From NCBI RefSeq assembly GCF_900102675.1, contig NZ_FMYX01000004.1:310001-374000 (forward strand): a stretch of DNA of 64,000 bases, read 5' to 3'. Positions 45,258 through 57,102 of this stretch are shown piece after piece. A model generated the notes under the pieces. It ran no database searches, was not told the origin of the DNA, and was given only the letters and a program-made list of their open reading frames with translations. Numbering within the stretch: the stretch's first letter is position 1; the number at the start of each line of letters is the position of its first letter. The stretch is from Pseudomonas guariconensis (GTDB lineage: Bacteria > Pseudomonadota > Gammaproteobacteria > Pseudomonadales > Pseudomonadaceae). The position numbers and the translations under genes are program-made.

Positions 45258-45896
45258 ATGAGCCTCAAACTCGGTGACATCGCCCCCGATTTCGAACAGG
45301 AATCCAGCGCCGGCATGATCCGCTTTCACGAATGGCTGGGCAACAGCTGGGGTGTGCTGTTCTCCCACCCGGCCGACTTCACCCCGGTGTGCACCACCGA
45401 GCTGGGCCTGACCGCCAAGCTCAAGGACGAATTCGCCAAGCGCGGTGTCAAGGCCATCGCCTTGTCGGTGGACCCTGTCGATTCCCACACTCGCTGGATC
45501 GATGACATCAACGAGACCCAGAACACCGTGGTCAACTTCCCGATCCTCGCCGATGCCGATCGCAAGGTGTCCGACCTGTACGACCTGATCCACCCCAACG
45601 CCAGCGACACCCTGACGGTGCGCTCGCTGTTCGTCATCGACCCCAACAAGAAGGTGCGCCTGACCATCACCTACCCGGCCAGCACCGGGCGCAACTTCAA
45701 TGAAATCCTGCGGGTGATCGACTCGCTGCAACTGACCGACAACCACAAGGTGGCCACGCCAGCGAACTGGCAGGATGGCGACGAGGTGGTGATCGTGCCT
45801 TCGTTGAAAGACGAAGATGAAATCAAACAGCGCTTCCCCAAAGGGTACCGGGCGGTCAAACCCTATCTGCGCCTGACCCCGCAACCGAATCGTTAA
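45258..45896 (+). CDS. lsfA: 1-Cys peroxiredoxin, sulfate-starvation induced
   Basis: A 212-aa Prx6-type peroxiredoxin. The peroxidatic Cys45 lies in DFTPVCTTELG, with T42 and the conserved Arg in the DADRKVSDLYDLIHP region nearby; no resolving Cys is present. It reduces peroxides. LsfA was named as a protein made by pseudomonads under sulfate limitation, which fits its place just ahead of ssuEADCBF. CACAGGAGCCCACCCCC precedes the ATG and a terminator follows, so it is monocistronic. Confidence 0.95.
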   Translation: MSLKLGDIAPDFEQESSAGMIRFHEWLGNSWGVLFSHPADFTPVCTTELGLTAKLKDEFAKRGVKAIALSVDPVDSHTRWIDDINETQNTVVNFPILADADRKVSDLYDLIHPNASDTLTVRSLFVIDPNKKVRLTITYPASTGRNFNEILRVIDSLQLTDNHKVATPANWQDGDEVVIVPSLKDEDEIKQRFPKGYRAVKPYLRLTPQPNR

Positions 45897-45937
45897 GGAA
45901 TCCTCGTTGCATTGCTCTTAGCCATAGCAGGGATCTT

Positions 45938-45963
45938 TGGGCCGTTTCGACGGCCCTTTTTTA
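45938..45963 (+). terminator. Rho-independent terminator of lsfA
   Basis: GGGCCGT-ttcg-ACGGCCC followed by TTTTTT, 40 bp after the lsfA stop. Confidence 0.92.
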
Positions 45964-46149
45964 TGCGCGGAGATTAGTGGTGTCCCCTGTAGGAGCGTGC
46001 CGACCTCCAATGTGTCGGATATTTCCGAACCTCAAGCCAAGCGCTTCAGGCCTTTGCAGGTAACGACCTATCCTACGCACCTGCCGGAAGCCGCTGCATT
46101 GTTGGGGCAACACCCCGGGGATAACGCCGCCGGGTCGTCCTGTTTGGCG

Positions 46150-46335
46150 ACCGGGTGTGAGAACCCGACTGCGTAGAGAGCTGGCCTTCCTGTTATGGCA
46201 GCCGTGCCCGGGCAGACTTCGGTCTGGCCGAGTTCCTCTTGCGCCTCGGTTTCTCACCCCGCGTGTACGGCTGCCACCCTACCTCGTGAGAAAGGCTCTG
46301 GTGGTGGTGATCCTGTAACCGCGCAGAGAGCTGAC
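46150..46335 (+). ncRNA. Candidate structured leader RNA of the DUF3077 gene
   Basis: The 186 bp ahead of the DUF3077 gene are rich in complementary segments. CAGAC-TTCG-GTCTG (46213-46226) is a UUCG hairpin. GGCAGCCGT (46197-46205) pairs with ACGGCTGCC (46267-46275) around it. TTTCTCAC (46250-46257) can pair with GTGAGAA upstream (46157-46163) or GTGAGAAA downstream (46286-46293), so two folds exclude each other. The repeat AGAGAGCTG occurs near both ends (46175 and 46324). Attenuation or riboswitch-like control is possible; I know no described family for it. Confidence 0.5.
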
Positions 46336-46336
46336 C

Positions 46337-46588
46337 ATGGAAAAGCCCATTATCTGGAAAACCGCAGGCGTCCAGACCTGCCTGGACTTGTACCGCATCC
46401 AACCCGACATCCCCTTCCAACAAGCCTTCGACGAACTCTCCGTGTTGCTGGGGTGCATCCGCCATCTGACCTGCGAGGCGGAGATGGAAGGCGACCAGAT
46501 GTCAGGCAGCGCCGCCCGGATCCTCAGTGCCATGGCCAAGGCCTTGATCGACGATATGGAAGTTGGGATGAATCGGGGCTGTGATTAG
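46337..46588 (+). CDS. Small DUF3077 protein
   Basis: An 83-aa acidic cytoplasmic protein. LYRIQPDIPFQQAFDELSVLLGCIRHLT and the later AARILSAMAKALIDDMEV match the helical core of DUF3077, a family of small Pseudomonas proteins often present in several copies. No function is known. The ATG is at the end of an unusually folded leader and the ribosome site (AGAGAGCTGACC) lies within a sequence repeated 150 bp upstream. A REP pair follows. It is unrelated to the flanking sulfur genes and may be a mobile or lineage-specific cassette. Confidence 0.75.
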   Translation: MEKPIIWKTAGVQTCLDLYRIQPDIPFQQAFDELSVLLGCIRHLTCEAEMEGDQMSGSAARILSAMAKALIDDMEVGMNRGCD

Positions 46589-46605
46589 TTGCTCCGAGGC
46601 ACCTC

Positions 46606-46670
46606 TTCGCGGGTAATCCCGTGCCTAAAAGGATCACCGCCCACCCTGTGGAAGCGGGTTTAGCCGCGAA
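46606..46670. repeat. REP pair after the DUF3077 gene
   Basis: TTCGCGGGTAATCCCGTGCC and TGTGGAAGCGGGTTTAGCCGCGAA are inverted REP copies that lie between the DUF3077 gene and the ssu promoter. Confidence 0.8.
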
Positions 46671-46714
46671 TGCGTCAGTGCATTCCCCATCGCATCCACA
46701 GGCGTACCCAGCGA

Positions 46715-46800
46715 AATCACTGAATAGACAAAATGGAATAAACAAATGAAAAAATATGATTTCTAGATATATATGACTGCCTGTTAATGTCGATTCCATT
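46715..46800 (+). promoter_or_regulatory. AT-rich promoter region of ssuEADCBF
   Basis: TGAATAGACAAAATGGAATA, AACAAATGAAAAAATATGAT and CTAGATATATATGACTGCCT lie 55-140 bp before ssuE. GAATA/GGAATAAA repeats resemble half-sites of CysB-type activators, the known regulators of ssu operons. Confidence 0.5.
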
Positions 46801-46854
46801 CCAGCGAGGCCAACTCCTCGCGGCCCTGCAATCGAATCGAAGGAAGCGTTTTTC

Positions 46855-47448
46855 ATGCTGGTTGTTTCTCTCGGTGGTAGCCCCAGTACCCGTTCACGCT
46901 CCGGCGTGCTGCTCGAGCGCTCGCGCCAGTGGCTGCAGGATCGTGGCGTGGAGGTGGTGACCTTCCAGGTGCGCGAATTCCCGGCCGAGGACTTGCTCCA
47001 CGCCCGCTTCGACAGCCCACAGGTCCAGCACTTTCAGCAACTGGTCGCCCAGGCCGACGGCCTGGTAGTCGCCACGCCGGTGTACAAGGCGTCTTTCGCC
47101 GGTGCGCTGAAAACCCTGCTCGACCTGCTGCCTGAGCGCGCGCTGGAGCACAAGGTGGTCTTGCCGATCGCCACTGGCGGCAGCATCGCCCACATGCTGG
47201 CGGTGGATTACGCCCTCAAGCCGGTGCTGTCGGCACTCAAGGCGCAAGAGACCCTGCAAGGGATCTTCGCCGACGACAGCCAGATCGCCTACGGCGAGCA
47301 CGGCAAGCCCGCGCAACTGGCCGCCGCACTCGAGGCGCGGCTTGAGGATTCACTGGAACTGTTCCACAGCGCCTTGGCCCGACGGCCCAAACCCGTGGCC
47401 CCGGGCGTGCTCAACGAACGCCTGCTCACTGCCCGCTGGAGCATCTGA
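46855..47448 (+). CDS. ssuE: NAD(P)H-dependent FMN reductase
   Basis: A 197-aa flavodoxin-fold reductase. [16 protein letters not shown] binds FMN phosphate, [23 protein letters not shown] is the family signature and [22 protein letters not shown] follows. It supplies FMNH2 to SsuD and possibly to the FMN monooxygenase near 30 kb. It heads the operon; AAGGAAGCG precedes the ATG. A 92-bp gap separates it from ssuA. Confidence 0.95.
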   Translation: MLVVSLGGSPSTRSRSGVLLERSRQWLQDRGVEVVTFQVREFPAEDLLHARFDSPQVQHFQQLVAQADGLVVATPVYKASFAGALKTLLDLLPERALEHKVVLPIATGGSIAHMLAVDYALKPVLSALKAQETLQGIFADDSQIAYGEHGKPAQLAAALEARLEDSLELFHSALARRPKPVAPGVLNERLLTARWSI

Positions 47449-47540
47449 GCCGGCATCACCGCTTCACCGTTTTCCCACCTTACTCGCCCGCCAACGGGCA
47501 AGCAGGTGCAACCCGAACCCAACTCGCACAGGAGAGCGCC

Positions 47541-48506
47541 ATGCGCACAGTCTTCTTGCGTCGTGGTCTGGTCGCCCTGTTTGCGGCGGCTGTGTCCTTC
47601 GGCGCCATCACCCAGGCCCAGGCAGAAAGCCTGCGTATCGGTTATCAGAAATACGGCACCCTGGTGCTGCTCAAGGCCAAGGGGTCGCTGGAGAAGCGCT
47701 TGGCCGAGCAAGGCATCCAGGTGCAGTGGACCGAATTCCCCGGCGGCCCTCAGTTGCTCGAAGGGCTGAACGTCGGCTCCATCGACTTCGGCGTTACCGG
47801 CGAGACCCCGCCGGTGTTCGCCCAGGCCGCCGGTGCCGACCTGCTCTACGTGGCCTACGAGCCGCCAGCACCGCACAGCGAGGCGATCCTCGTGCCCAAG
47901 GGCTCGCCCGTGCAGTCGGTGAAAGACCTCAAAGGCAAGAAGGTCGCCTTCAACAAAGGCTCCAACGTCCACTACCTGTTGGTCCGCGCCCTGGAAGACG
48001 CAGGCCTCAAGTACAGCGACATCCAACCGGTCTACCTGCCGCCGGCCGACGCCCGCGCCGCCTTCGAGCGTGGCAGTGTCGATGCCTGGGTCATCTGGGA
48101 CCCGTACCAGGCCGCTGCCGAACAGCAGCTGCAAGCCCGTACCCTGCGTGACGGCAAGGGCCTGGTCGACAACCACCAGTTCTATCTGGCCACCCGCAAG
48201 TACGCCACTTCACACCCGGCGGTGATCCAGACCTTGGTCGACGAGGTGCGTGCCATCGGCCAGTGGTCGCAGGCCAACCCGCAGGAGGTCACCGACCAGG
48301 TCGCCCCGCTGCTCGGCCTGCCTGCCGACATCACCCTCACGTCCGTCAAGCGCCAAGGCTTCGGTGCCAAGCCGCTCACGCCTGAAGTGGTCGCCGCCCA
48401 GCAGAAGATCGCCGACACCTTCCAGGCGCTGAAGCTGATTCCCAAGCCCTTGAGCATCAAGGACGTGATTTGGACACCCCCCGCCAAGGTCGCCACCGCG
48501 CCTTGA
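47541..48506 (+). CDS. ssuA: Sulfonate-binding periplasmic protein
   Basis: A 321-aa binding protein with a signal peptide cleaved after AQA (residue 28). Fold markers are [63 protein letters not shown] and [14 protein letters not shown]. It captures aliphatic sulfonates for SsuBC. GGAGAGCGCC lies before the ATG. Confidence 0.95.
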   Translation: MRTVFLRRGLVALFAAAVSFGAITQAQAESLRIGYQKYGTLVLLKAKGSLEKRLAEQGIQVQWTEFPGGPQLLEGLNVGSIDFGVTGETPPVFAQAAGADLLYVAYEPPAPHSEAILVPKGSPVQSVKDLKGKKVAFNKGSNVHYLLVRALEDAGLKYSDIQPVYLPPADARAAFERGSVDAWVIWDPYQAAAEQQLQARTLRDGKGLVDNHQFYLATRKYATSHPAVIQTLVDEVRAIGQWSQANPQEVTDQVAPLLGLPADITLTSVKRQGFGAKPLTPEVVAAQQKIADTFQALKLIPKPLSIKDVIWTPPAKVATAP

Positions 48507-48565
48507 TCGATTCGCTGCGGCCGGGGCTGCTCCCGGCCCGAGCCACCCTTGAGGAGACAACTCCA

Positions 48566-49714
48566 ATGAGCCTTAACATTTTCTGGTTCCTCCCGACCCA
48601 CGGTGACGGCAAGTACCTGGGCACCAACGACGGCGCCCGCGCGGTCGACCATGGTTACCTGCAGCAGATCGCCCAGGCCGCTGACCGCCTGGGCTTTGGT
48701 GGCGTGCTGATCCCCACCGGGCGTTCCTGCGAGGACTCCTGGCTGGTGGCCGCCTCGCTGATCCCGGTGACCCAGCGCCTGAAGTTCCTGGTGGCCCTGC
48801 GCCCAGGCATCATTTCGCCGACCGTGGCCGCACGCCAGGCCGCGACGCTGGATCGCCTGTCCAACGGTCGCGCGCTGTTCAACCTGGTGACCGGCGGCGA
48901 CCCGGAAGAACTGGCCGGTGATGGTCTGCACTTGAACCATCAGGAGCGCTACGAAGCCTCCGTGGAATTCACCCGCATCTGGCGCAAGGTGCTCGAGGGT
49001 GAGGTGGTCGATTACGACGGCAAGCACATCCAGGTCAAAGGCGCCAAGCTGCTCTATCCGCCGATCCAGCAACCGCGTCCGCCGCTGTACTTCGGCGGAT
49101 CCTCCGACGCTGCCCAGGACCTGGCTGCCGAACAGGTCGAGCTGTACCTGACCTGGGGCGAGCCGCCGGCTGCGGTGGCGGAAAAGATCGCTCAGGTACG
49201 TGAGAAAGCTGCCGCGCAGGGTCGCGAGGTACGCTTTGGCATCCGCCTGCACGTGATCGTCCGCGAGACCAACGAAGAGGCCTGGGCGGCCGCCGACAAG
49301 CTCATTTCGCACCTGGACGATGACACCATCGCCCGTGCCCAGGCATCCCTGGCACGTTTCGATTCTGTGGGCCAGCAGCGTATGGCCGCCCTGCACGGCG
49401 GCAAGCGCGACAAGCTGGAGGTCAGCCCCAACCTGTGGGCCGGCGTCGGTCTGGTGCGCGGCGGTGCCGGTACCGCGCTGGTGGGCGATGGCCCGACCGT
49501 GGCCGCACGGGTCAAGGAATATGCCGCGCTGGGCATCGATACCTTCATCTTCTCCGGGTATCCGCACCTGGAAGAGTCGTATCGGGTCGCCGAGCTGCTG
49601 TTCCCGCACCTGGATGTGCAGCGCCCCGAACAGCCCAAGAGCGGTGGTTACGTGAGCCCGTTCGGCGAGATGGTCGCCAACGACATCCTGCCCAAGTCCG
49701 TGGCGCAGAGCTGA
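48566..49714 (+). CDS. ssuD: FMNH2-dependent alkanesulfonate monooxygenase
   Basis: A 382-aa luciferase-fold enzyme. [16 protein letters not shown]55 within [32 protein letters not shown] and [21 protein letters not shown] agree with SsuD of P. putida and E. coli. With FMNH2 from SsuE and oxygen it converts alkanesulfonates to aldehyde plus sulfite. ATG 48566 follows TTGAGGAGACAACTCCA, a strong ribosome site. Confidence 0.96.
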   Translation: MSLNIFWFLPTHGDGKYLGTNDGARAVDHGYLQQIAQAADRLGFGGVLIPTGRSCEDSWLVAASLIPVTQRLKFLVALRPGIISPTVAARQAATLDRLSNGRALFNLVTGGDPEELAGDGLHLNHQERYEASVEFTRIWRKVLEGEVVDYDGKHIQVKGAKLLYPPIQQPRPPLYFGGSSDAAQDLAAEQVELYLTWGEPPAAVAEKIAQVREKAAAQGREVRFGIRLHVIVRETNEEAWAAADKLISHLDDDTIARAQASLARFDSVGQQRMAALHGGKRDKLEVSPNLWAGVGLVRGGAGTALVGDGPTVAARVKEYAALGIDTFIFSGYPHLEESYRVAELLFPHLDVQRPEQPKSGGYVSPFGEMVANDILPKSVAQS

Positions 49715-49724
49715 GGGCCTGGCC

Positions 49725-50519
49725 ATGAGTCGAGCAACTTCTTCCTGGTCGAAGCGCCTGGCACCCTGGGCCTTGCCACTGCTGCTGTTGGCGGTGTGGC
49801 AGTTGGCGGTCGCAAGCGGCTGGCTGTCGACCCGCATCCTGCCGGCGCCGAGCGCGGTGGTCAGCGCCGGCGTCGAGTTGGTGCGCAGCGGCGAGATCTG
49901 GACGCACCTGGCCATCAGCGGCTGGCGCGCGGCCTTGGGCTTTGTGATCGGCGGCAGCATCGGCCTGGTGCTGGGCTTCATCACGGGTCTGTCGAACTGG
50001 GGCGAGCGTCTGCTCGACAGCTCGGTGCAGATGATCCGCAACGTGCCGCATCTGGCGCTGATTCCCTTGGTGATCCTGTGGTTCGGCATCGATGAGTCGG
50101 CCAAGATCTTCCTGGTGGCGCTGGGGACGCTGTTCCCCATCTACCTCAACACCTACCACGGCATCCGCAACGTCGACCCGGCGTTGGTAGAGATGGCGCG
50201 CAGCTATGGCTTGTCGGGCTTCGGCCTGTTCCGCCAGGTGATCCTGCCGGGCGCGCTGCCATCGATCTTGGTGGGCGTGCGCTTCGCCCTGGGTTTCATG
50301 TGGTTGACGCTGATCGTCGCCGAGACCATCTCGGCCAATGCCGGTATCGGTTACTTGGCGATGAATGCCCGTGAGTTCCTGCAAACCGATGTGGTGGTCC
50401 TGGCCATCGTCCTGTACGCCGTGCTCGGCAAGCTTGCCGACCTGGCCGCCCGTGGCCTGGAGCGTGTCTGGCTGCGCTGGCACCCGGCCTATCAACCGGC
50501 GAAGAAGGAGGGCGCATGA
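49725..50519 (+). CDS. ssuC: Sulfonate ABC transporter permease
   Basis: A 264-aa inner-membrane permease with six helices. The EAA loop [19 protein letters not shown] is followed by [20 protein letters not shown]. It lies 10 bp after ssuD and overlaps ssuB by ATGA (50516-50519). Confidence 0.95.
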   Translation: MSRATSSWSKRLAPWALPLLLLAVWQLAVASGWLSTRILPAPSAVVSAGVELVRSGEIWTHLAISGWRAALGFVIGGSIGLVLGFITGLSNWGERLLDSSVQMIRNVPHLALIPLVILWFGIDESAKIFLVALGTLFPIYLNTYHGIRNVDPALVEMARSYGLSGFGLFRQVILPGALPSILVGVRFALGFMWLTLIVAETISANAGIGYLAMNAREFLQTDVVVLAIVLYAVLGKLADLAARGLERVWLRWHPAYQPAKKEGA

Positions 50520-51328
50520 CCGTGCTCAAGGAACAACCGCCGCGCTTGCTGCGCGGTATCCCCCTGGCTGTTCAGGGCGTGCGCAAGGCGTTTGGCCAGC
50601 GCGAGGTGCTGCGAGGCATCGACCTGCACATTCCGGCCGGCCAGTTCGTCGCTATCGTGGGGCGCAGTGGCTGCGGCAAGAGCACCTTGCTGCGCCTGCT
50701 GGCGGGCCTCGACCAGCCCAGCGCCGGCCAGTTGCTCGCCGGTGCCGCGCCCTTGGATCAAGCCCGCGAGGAAACCCGGCTGATGTTCCAGGACGCGCGC
50801 CTGCTGCCCTGGAAGAAGGTGATCGACAACGTAGGCCTGGGGCTGTCCGGCAACTGGCGCGCCGATGCGTTGCAAGCCTTGGAAGCGGTCGGCCTGGCCG
50901 AGCGCGCCCATGACTGGCCAGCGGCGTTGTCGGGCGGCCAGAAGCAACGTGTGGCCCTGGCCCGGGCACTGATTCACAAACCACGCCTGTTGCTGTTGGA
51001 CGAGCCACTGGGTGCGCTCGATGCCTTGACCCGGATCGAGATGCAGCAACTGATCGAACGGCTGTGGCACCAGCACGGTTTTACCGTGTTGCTGGTTACC
51101 CACGACGTCAACGAAGCCGTCGCCGTGGCAGATCGGGTGATCCTCATTGAAGACGGCGCCGTCGGCCTGGACCTGAGTGTCGACCTGTCGCGTCCGCGAG
51201 CGCGTGGATCGCACCGCCTGGCGGCGCTGGAAAGCGAAGTCCTCAACCGTGTTCTCGCCGTACCGGGCACGCCGCCCGAGCCGGAACCTGTAGCCCCTTT
51301 GCCCACGCAGCTGCGTTGGGCGCACTGA
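50516..51328 (+). CDS. ssuB: Sulfonate ABC transporter ATP-binding protein
   Basis: A 270-aa ATPase with Walker [20 protein letters not shown], signature LSGGQKQR, Walker [13 protein letters not shown] and switch VTHD. A Pro-rich tail follows the core. It energises sulfonate import with SsuC and SsuA. Confidence 0.95.
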   Translation: MTVLKEQPPRLLRGIPLAVQGVRKAFGQREVLRGIDLHIPAGQFVAIVGRSGCGKSTLLRLLAGLDQPSAGQLLAGAAPLDQAREETRLMFQDARLLPWKKVIDNVGLGLSGNWRADALQALEAVGLAERAHDWPAALSGGQKQRVALARALIHKPRLLLLDEPLGALDALTRIEMQQLIERLWHQHGFTVLLVTHDVNEAVAVADRVILIEDGAVGLDLSVDLSRPRARGSHRLAALESEVLNRVLAVPGTPPEPEPVAPLPTQLRWAH

Positions 51329-51359
51329 ACCCAAGAAGCCCTAGAGAAGGAATCACATC

Positions 51360-51575
51360 ATGACCATCAAAGCCATCAACGTTCGCAACCAGTTCAAAGG
51401 CACCGTGAAGGAAATCCTCGAAGGCCCGGTGCTTTCGGAAATCGACGTACAGACCGCCTCTGGCATCGTCACCTCGGTGATCACCACCCGTTCCGTGCGT
51501 GAGCTGGAACTGCAGGTGGGCAGCGAAGTGATCGCCTTCGTCAAATCCACCGAAGTGTCCATCGCCAAGTTGTAA
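51360..51575 (+). CDS. ssuF: Molybdopterin-binding (TOBE/MopI-like) protein SsuF
   Basis: A 71-aa protein with a single TOBE-type fold: NVRNQFKGTVKEILEGPVLSEID and VITTRSVRELELQVGSEVIAFVKSTEVSI. In pseudomonads such a gene ends the ssu operon and was reported to be needed for full sulfonate use, though its exact role is unsettled. It lies 31 bp after ssuB, with AGAAGGAATCACATC before the ATG. A GGGGCGC/GCGCCCC hairpin (51583-51599) follows. Confidence 0.92.
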   Translation: MTIKAINVRNQFKGTVKEILEGPVLSEIDVQTASGIVTSVITTRSVRELELQVGSEVIAFVKSTEVSIAKL

Positions 51576-51581
51576 GGGTGA

Positions 51582-51667
51582 TGGGGCGCTGTGCGCCCCT
51601 CGCGCGACGCAAGGCCGCTCCTGCAGGGTGCACGATGCCCGGCAGCAGTGGCCTTGTGTCGTGAGAG
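51582..51667. repeat. Hairpin and inverted REP-like repeat after ssuF
   Basis: GGGGCGC-tgt-GCGCCCC is followed by GACGCAAGGCCGCTCCTGC and its inverted copy GCAGCAGTGGCCTTGTGTC. The element separates the convergent ssu and gshA-tetR transcripts. Confidence 0.7.
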
Positions 51668-51688
51668 GATCCGCAGCGGTCCTGTGGT

Positions 51689-52315
51689 TCAGCGCTTGGG
51701 CAGGAACGGCGGCAGGTACAGCCCCAGGTACGCCTCGAACACTCGCTTGCCTTCCTCGGCCATGCGTGGGGTGATCTGTTCGTGCAGTTGCATCGAGCGC
51801 GCATAGACCCGGTCGCTCAGCTCCATGGCCAGGGCGAATACATGCACATCCCTGGGCATCGCCGGTAACTGGAAGTGCTGGTCGAACAGCTTGTGCATCA
51901 GTTCGCCCAGCTCCAGGTCGTGCTGGCGGTCGGCCTGCACCACTTCGCTCAGGCCATGTTGGGCGAGGATCAGTTGGCGTGCGGCCGCATCTTCGTTGTA
52001 GATGTCCAGCATGCGCTGCTCGATCAGCCGTGACAGGTCGTGCCAAGTGCTGAACGCGCTGCTGTCGATAGGGGCGCTCAGGGCTTCGCGAAACGCCAGA
52101 TGCACGTCAGCGGTCAAGGCTTCGAGCAGCGCCGGTACGCTGGCGAAGAAGTGGTACACCGAAGACGGCGGGATCTGTGCCCGCTCGGCCACACTGTAGA
52201 TCGACAGGCCCGCCACGCCTTGATCGGCCAACAGTCCGCGCGCCGCGGCGAGGATCGCGTCGATCCTGGCCTGGCTGCTGGCGCGTGGCTTGCGCGGGCT
52301 GGTGGCGCGGCTCAT
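51689..52315 (-). CDS. TetR-family transcriptional regulator
   Basis: A 208-aa regulator. Residues 14-62 form the TetR helix-turn-helix (ARIDAILAAARGLLADQG, LSIYSVAERAQIPPSSVYHFF), and the C-terminal half is an unrecognised ligand domain. Its ATG overlaps the gshA stop by one base (TGATG), so it is translated with gshA. Whether it regulates gshA or acts elsewhere is not evident from sequence. Confidence 0.88.
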   Translation of the reverse strand: MSRATSPRKPRASSQARIDAILAAARGLLADQGVAGLSIYSVAERAQIPPSSVYHFFASVPALLEALTADVHLAFREALSAPIDSSAFSTWHDLSRLIEQRMLDIYNEDAAARQLILAQHGLSEVVQADRQHDLELGELMHKLFDQHFQLPAMPRDVHVFALAMELSDRVYARSMQLHEQITPRMAEEGKRVFEAYLGLYLPPFLPKR

Positions 52316-53892
52316 CAGTTGCTGATGGCCAGGATACTGGCCTGATAGGCACCCACGAACAGGTCGAAGTCACCGACTTCCTGCTGCTCCAGGCGCGACT
52401 GCTCGGCCAGCGACTCGCGCGCCAGGGTCTCGAAGGCCTGCTGGCGCTCGACGCTCAGCGGTTGCTCGCGGAAGGTTCCGGCATGCAGGCGGCTTTGACG
52501 CAGGGAGAACTGGACAAAGGTTTCGTTGTGTTCGGCCATGCGCGCCAGCACCTGGGCCGACGGCGTCAGGGAGGCATCGTCGACCTTGGCCTGCTGTGCG
52601 GCCAACGCCTTGGCGTGTTCTTCGCCGCCCTGGGCACGGTCGAGCAGTTCGGCCAGTGGGGCGATACGGGCGATCAGCTCGCTGGCCCAATCCTTCAGCC
52701 CGATGGGCTGGCCGTTGCGACGAAGTTCGAGGCCCGGACGGCGGCCTTCCTTGACCACGGTGAGGAAGTTGTTGGTGCACTGGCCGCATTCGCCACTTTC
52801 GAGCAGCGGGCTGTCGTCCAGGGCGCAGAACAGCAGGAAGGCATCGAGGAAACGTGCCTGGGGAAGATCGATACCCACTGGCAGGAACGGGTTGATATCC
52901 AGGCAACGCACTTCGACGTACTGCACGCCGCGGGAGGTCAGGGCCTGGATCGGACGTTCGCCGGTATAGGTGACGCGCTTGGGGCGAATGTTCGAGTAGT
53001 ACTCGTTCTCGATCTGCAGGATGTTGGTGTTCAGCTGGACCCACTCGCCATCCTTGTGCGTGCCGATCTCGACATAGGGCGGGTAGGGCGTGCCGACCGC
53101 CTTGCGCAGGCTGTCGGTGTAGCTGGCCAGGTTGTTGTAGCAAGGCGTCAGGCCAGCCTGGGCATTGCTCTGGTAGCCCAGATCGCTCATGCGCAGGCTG
53201 GTGGCGTAGGGTAGGTACAGGGTTTCGGCATCCAGCTCTTCGAGCTGATGCGGGTGGCCACGCAAGAAGCCTTTGTCCAGGGCGGGCGATGCGCCGAACA
53301 GGTACATCAACAGCCAGCTGTAGCGGCGGAAGTTACGGATCAGGGCGATGTACGCCGCCGACTGATAGTCGCGGTCGTTTTCCTCGCTGCCTTCGGCTGC
53401 GCGCAGCAGCGGCCACAGCGCCTCGGGCAGGGAGAAGTTGTAATGGATGCCGGCGATGCACTGCATGGTGCGGCCGTAGCGCAGGGCAAGGCCCTTGCGG
53501 TAGACATGCTTGAGCTTGCCGATGTTGGAGGTGCCGTACTCGGCGATCGGGATGTCCTCCTCGGCCGGCAGCGTGCAGGGCATGGACGGGCTCCACAGGT
53601 ACTCGTCGCCGAGCTTGGCATAGACGAAGCGGTGGATCTCGTCGAGGCTCTCGAGCACCTTGGCCGGGTCCGCCAGGGCGGGGGTGATGAACTCCAGCAG
53701 CGACTCGGAATAGTCAGTGGTGATCTGCTCGTTGGTCAGCGCCGAACCCAGGGCCTCCGGGTGCGGCGTTTGGGCCAGGCGACCTTCGTCGGTCACACGC
53801 AGGCATTCGCGCTCAATACCGTGCAGGCACTGCTTGAGCAGGGGGAGATTGGCGCCGAGCAGGCTCAGGCGGCGGTTGAGGAGTTCGCTCAA
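52315..53892 (-). CDS. gshA: Glutamate-cysteine ligase
   Basis: A 525-aa proteobacterial Gsh[31 protein letters not shown] split over strand and loop, [33 protein letters not shown] and [12 protein letters not shown]. It joins glutamate and cysteine in the first step of glutathione synthesis. The preferred start is TTG complementary to 53890-53892, with AAGGA 7 bases upstream; the in-frame GTG at 53907 has no good ribosome site. It links the cysteine supplied by the region to thiol defence. Confidence 0.95.
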   Translation of the reverse strand: MSELLNRRLSLLGANLPLLKQCLHGIERECLRVTDEGRLAQTPHPEALGSALTNEQITTDYSESLLEFITPALADPAKVLESLDEIHRFVYAKLGDEYLWSPSMPCTLPAEEDIPIAEYGTSNIGKLKHVYRKGLALRYGRTMQCIAGIHYNFSLPEALWPLLRAAEGSEENDRDYQSAAYIALIRNFRRYSWLLMYLFGASPALDKGFLRGHPHQLEELDAETLYLPYATSLRMSDLGYQSNAQAGLTPCYNNLASYTDSLRKAVGTPYPPYVEIGTHKDGEWVQLNTNILQIENEYYSNIRPKRVTYTGERPIQALTSRGVQYVEVRCLDINPFLPVGIDLPQARFLDAFLLFCALDDSPLLESGECGQCTNNFLTVVKEGRRPGLELRRNGQPIGLKDWASELIARIAPLAELLDRAQGGEEHAKALAAQQAKVDDASLTPSAQVLARMAEHNETFVQFSLRQSRLHAGTFREQPLSVERQQAFETLARESLAEQSRLEQQEVGDFDLFVGAYQASILAISN

Positions 53893-54021
53893 GATGTATT
53901 CCTTCACGCGTCAGTCGCCCCAATATGGGGGTAGGGATGACGGTCTACAAGGGTAGTTGGAAAAGGAACTGGCGTTGTCGCCTGGTTTGTCTGGGTTTTC
54001 AGCAGTGCCAGTGCCGACTGC

Positions 54022-54120
54022 GGCCGCGTCGCAGCCCATCGCAGGCCTCGCCATCACCCCCAGGACCTGATGTTTAGCCTGAGGACGCGGGCGAGGCCTG
54101 CAATGGGGCGCGCAGCGGCC
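54022..54120. repeat. Large inverted repeat between gshA promoter and thioesterase gene
   Basis: GGCCGCGTCGCAGCCCATCG with CAGGCCTCGCC, and after about 36 bp GGCGAGGCCTGCAATGGGGCG with CGCAGCGGCC, form a 31-bp imperfect inverted repeat of the second P. putida REP type. Confidence 0.75.
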
Positions 54121-54166
54121 CCGATACTCGATAACGCCGAAAATACCGCAGATAAGCCTTGGTGAG

Positions 54167-54549
54167 CTAGAGAACCGCGAAGGTTCCTTGTGCCTTGGCC
54201 ACGCGCTTGTCGCCCTGGAATACGTCGGCGTCGACCACCAGTGTGCGGCGCCCGGCGTGCAGCACCTGGGCGGTGCACACGACTTCACCGTCACTGACTG
54301 CGCGCATGTAGTTGATCTTGCATTCGATCGTCACGCTCTGCTGATCGAAGCCATGGCTGGCCGAGCAGGCCAGGCCCATGGCGATGTCCACCAGGCTGAA
54401 GATCGCCCCGCCGTGCAGCTTCTGGCCGCGGTTGCGTAAGTGCGGCTCCAGCGTCAGGGCCACCTCGGCTACGCCCGTCTCCAGGCGTTGCAGGCGGCAG
54501 CCCAGGAGTTGGCTGAAGGCGCTTTCAACGTATTCGGCCGGGATCTGCA

Positions 54550-54550
<1 letters not shown>
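54167..54550 (-). CDS. PaaI-type hotdog-fold thioesterase
   Basis: A 127-aa protein. LRNRGQKLHGGAIFSLVDIAMG is the PaaI/hotdog core (HGG motif), followed by TIECKINYMRAVSDGEVVCTAQVLHAGRRTLVVDADV. Such enzymes hydrolyse aromatic or medium-chain acyl-CoA thioesters. Its ATG overlaps the tex stop by one base, so both are on one transcript. The natural substrate cannot be inferred. Confidence 0.88.
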
Positions 54551-56871
<2,321 letters not shown>

Positions 56872-57102
56872 GAGAACCACCTGACAAATAATGAATGCTG
56901 GAGGCCGCAAGGGGGCATTCAGGCCCGGCGGCGCAGGGTGAAAGCGGCGCATTATACCCATCGTGCCGGGCTTGCGGTGATAGCGCCGGGCCAGCCTCGG
57001 CCAGGCGGGAAGTGGCGCCATGGGAAAAATCTGCTAACAATGCACACGGCACGCGTTGTCATGGCTACGCCATAATGCGCGGCGATACCAAAGGAGTTAT
57101 TC

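Noticed and set aside
45961..46257. 98-codon minus-strand frame over the DUF3077 leader
   Set aside because: Arg/Gly-rich composition and lack of a ribosome site; the region is better explained as structured RNA.
48182..50140. 652-codon open frame opposite ssuD and ssuC
   Set aside because: It overlaps two certain ssu genes on the opposite strand and shows no protein family features.
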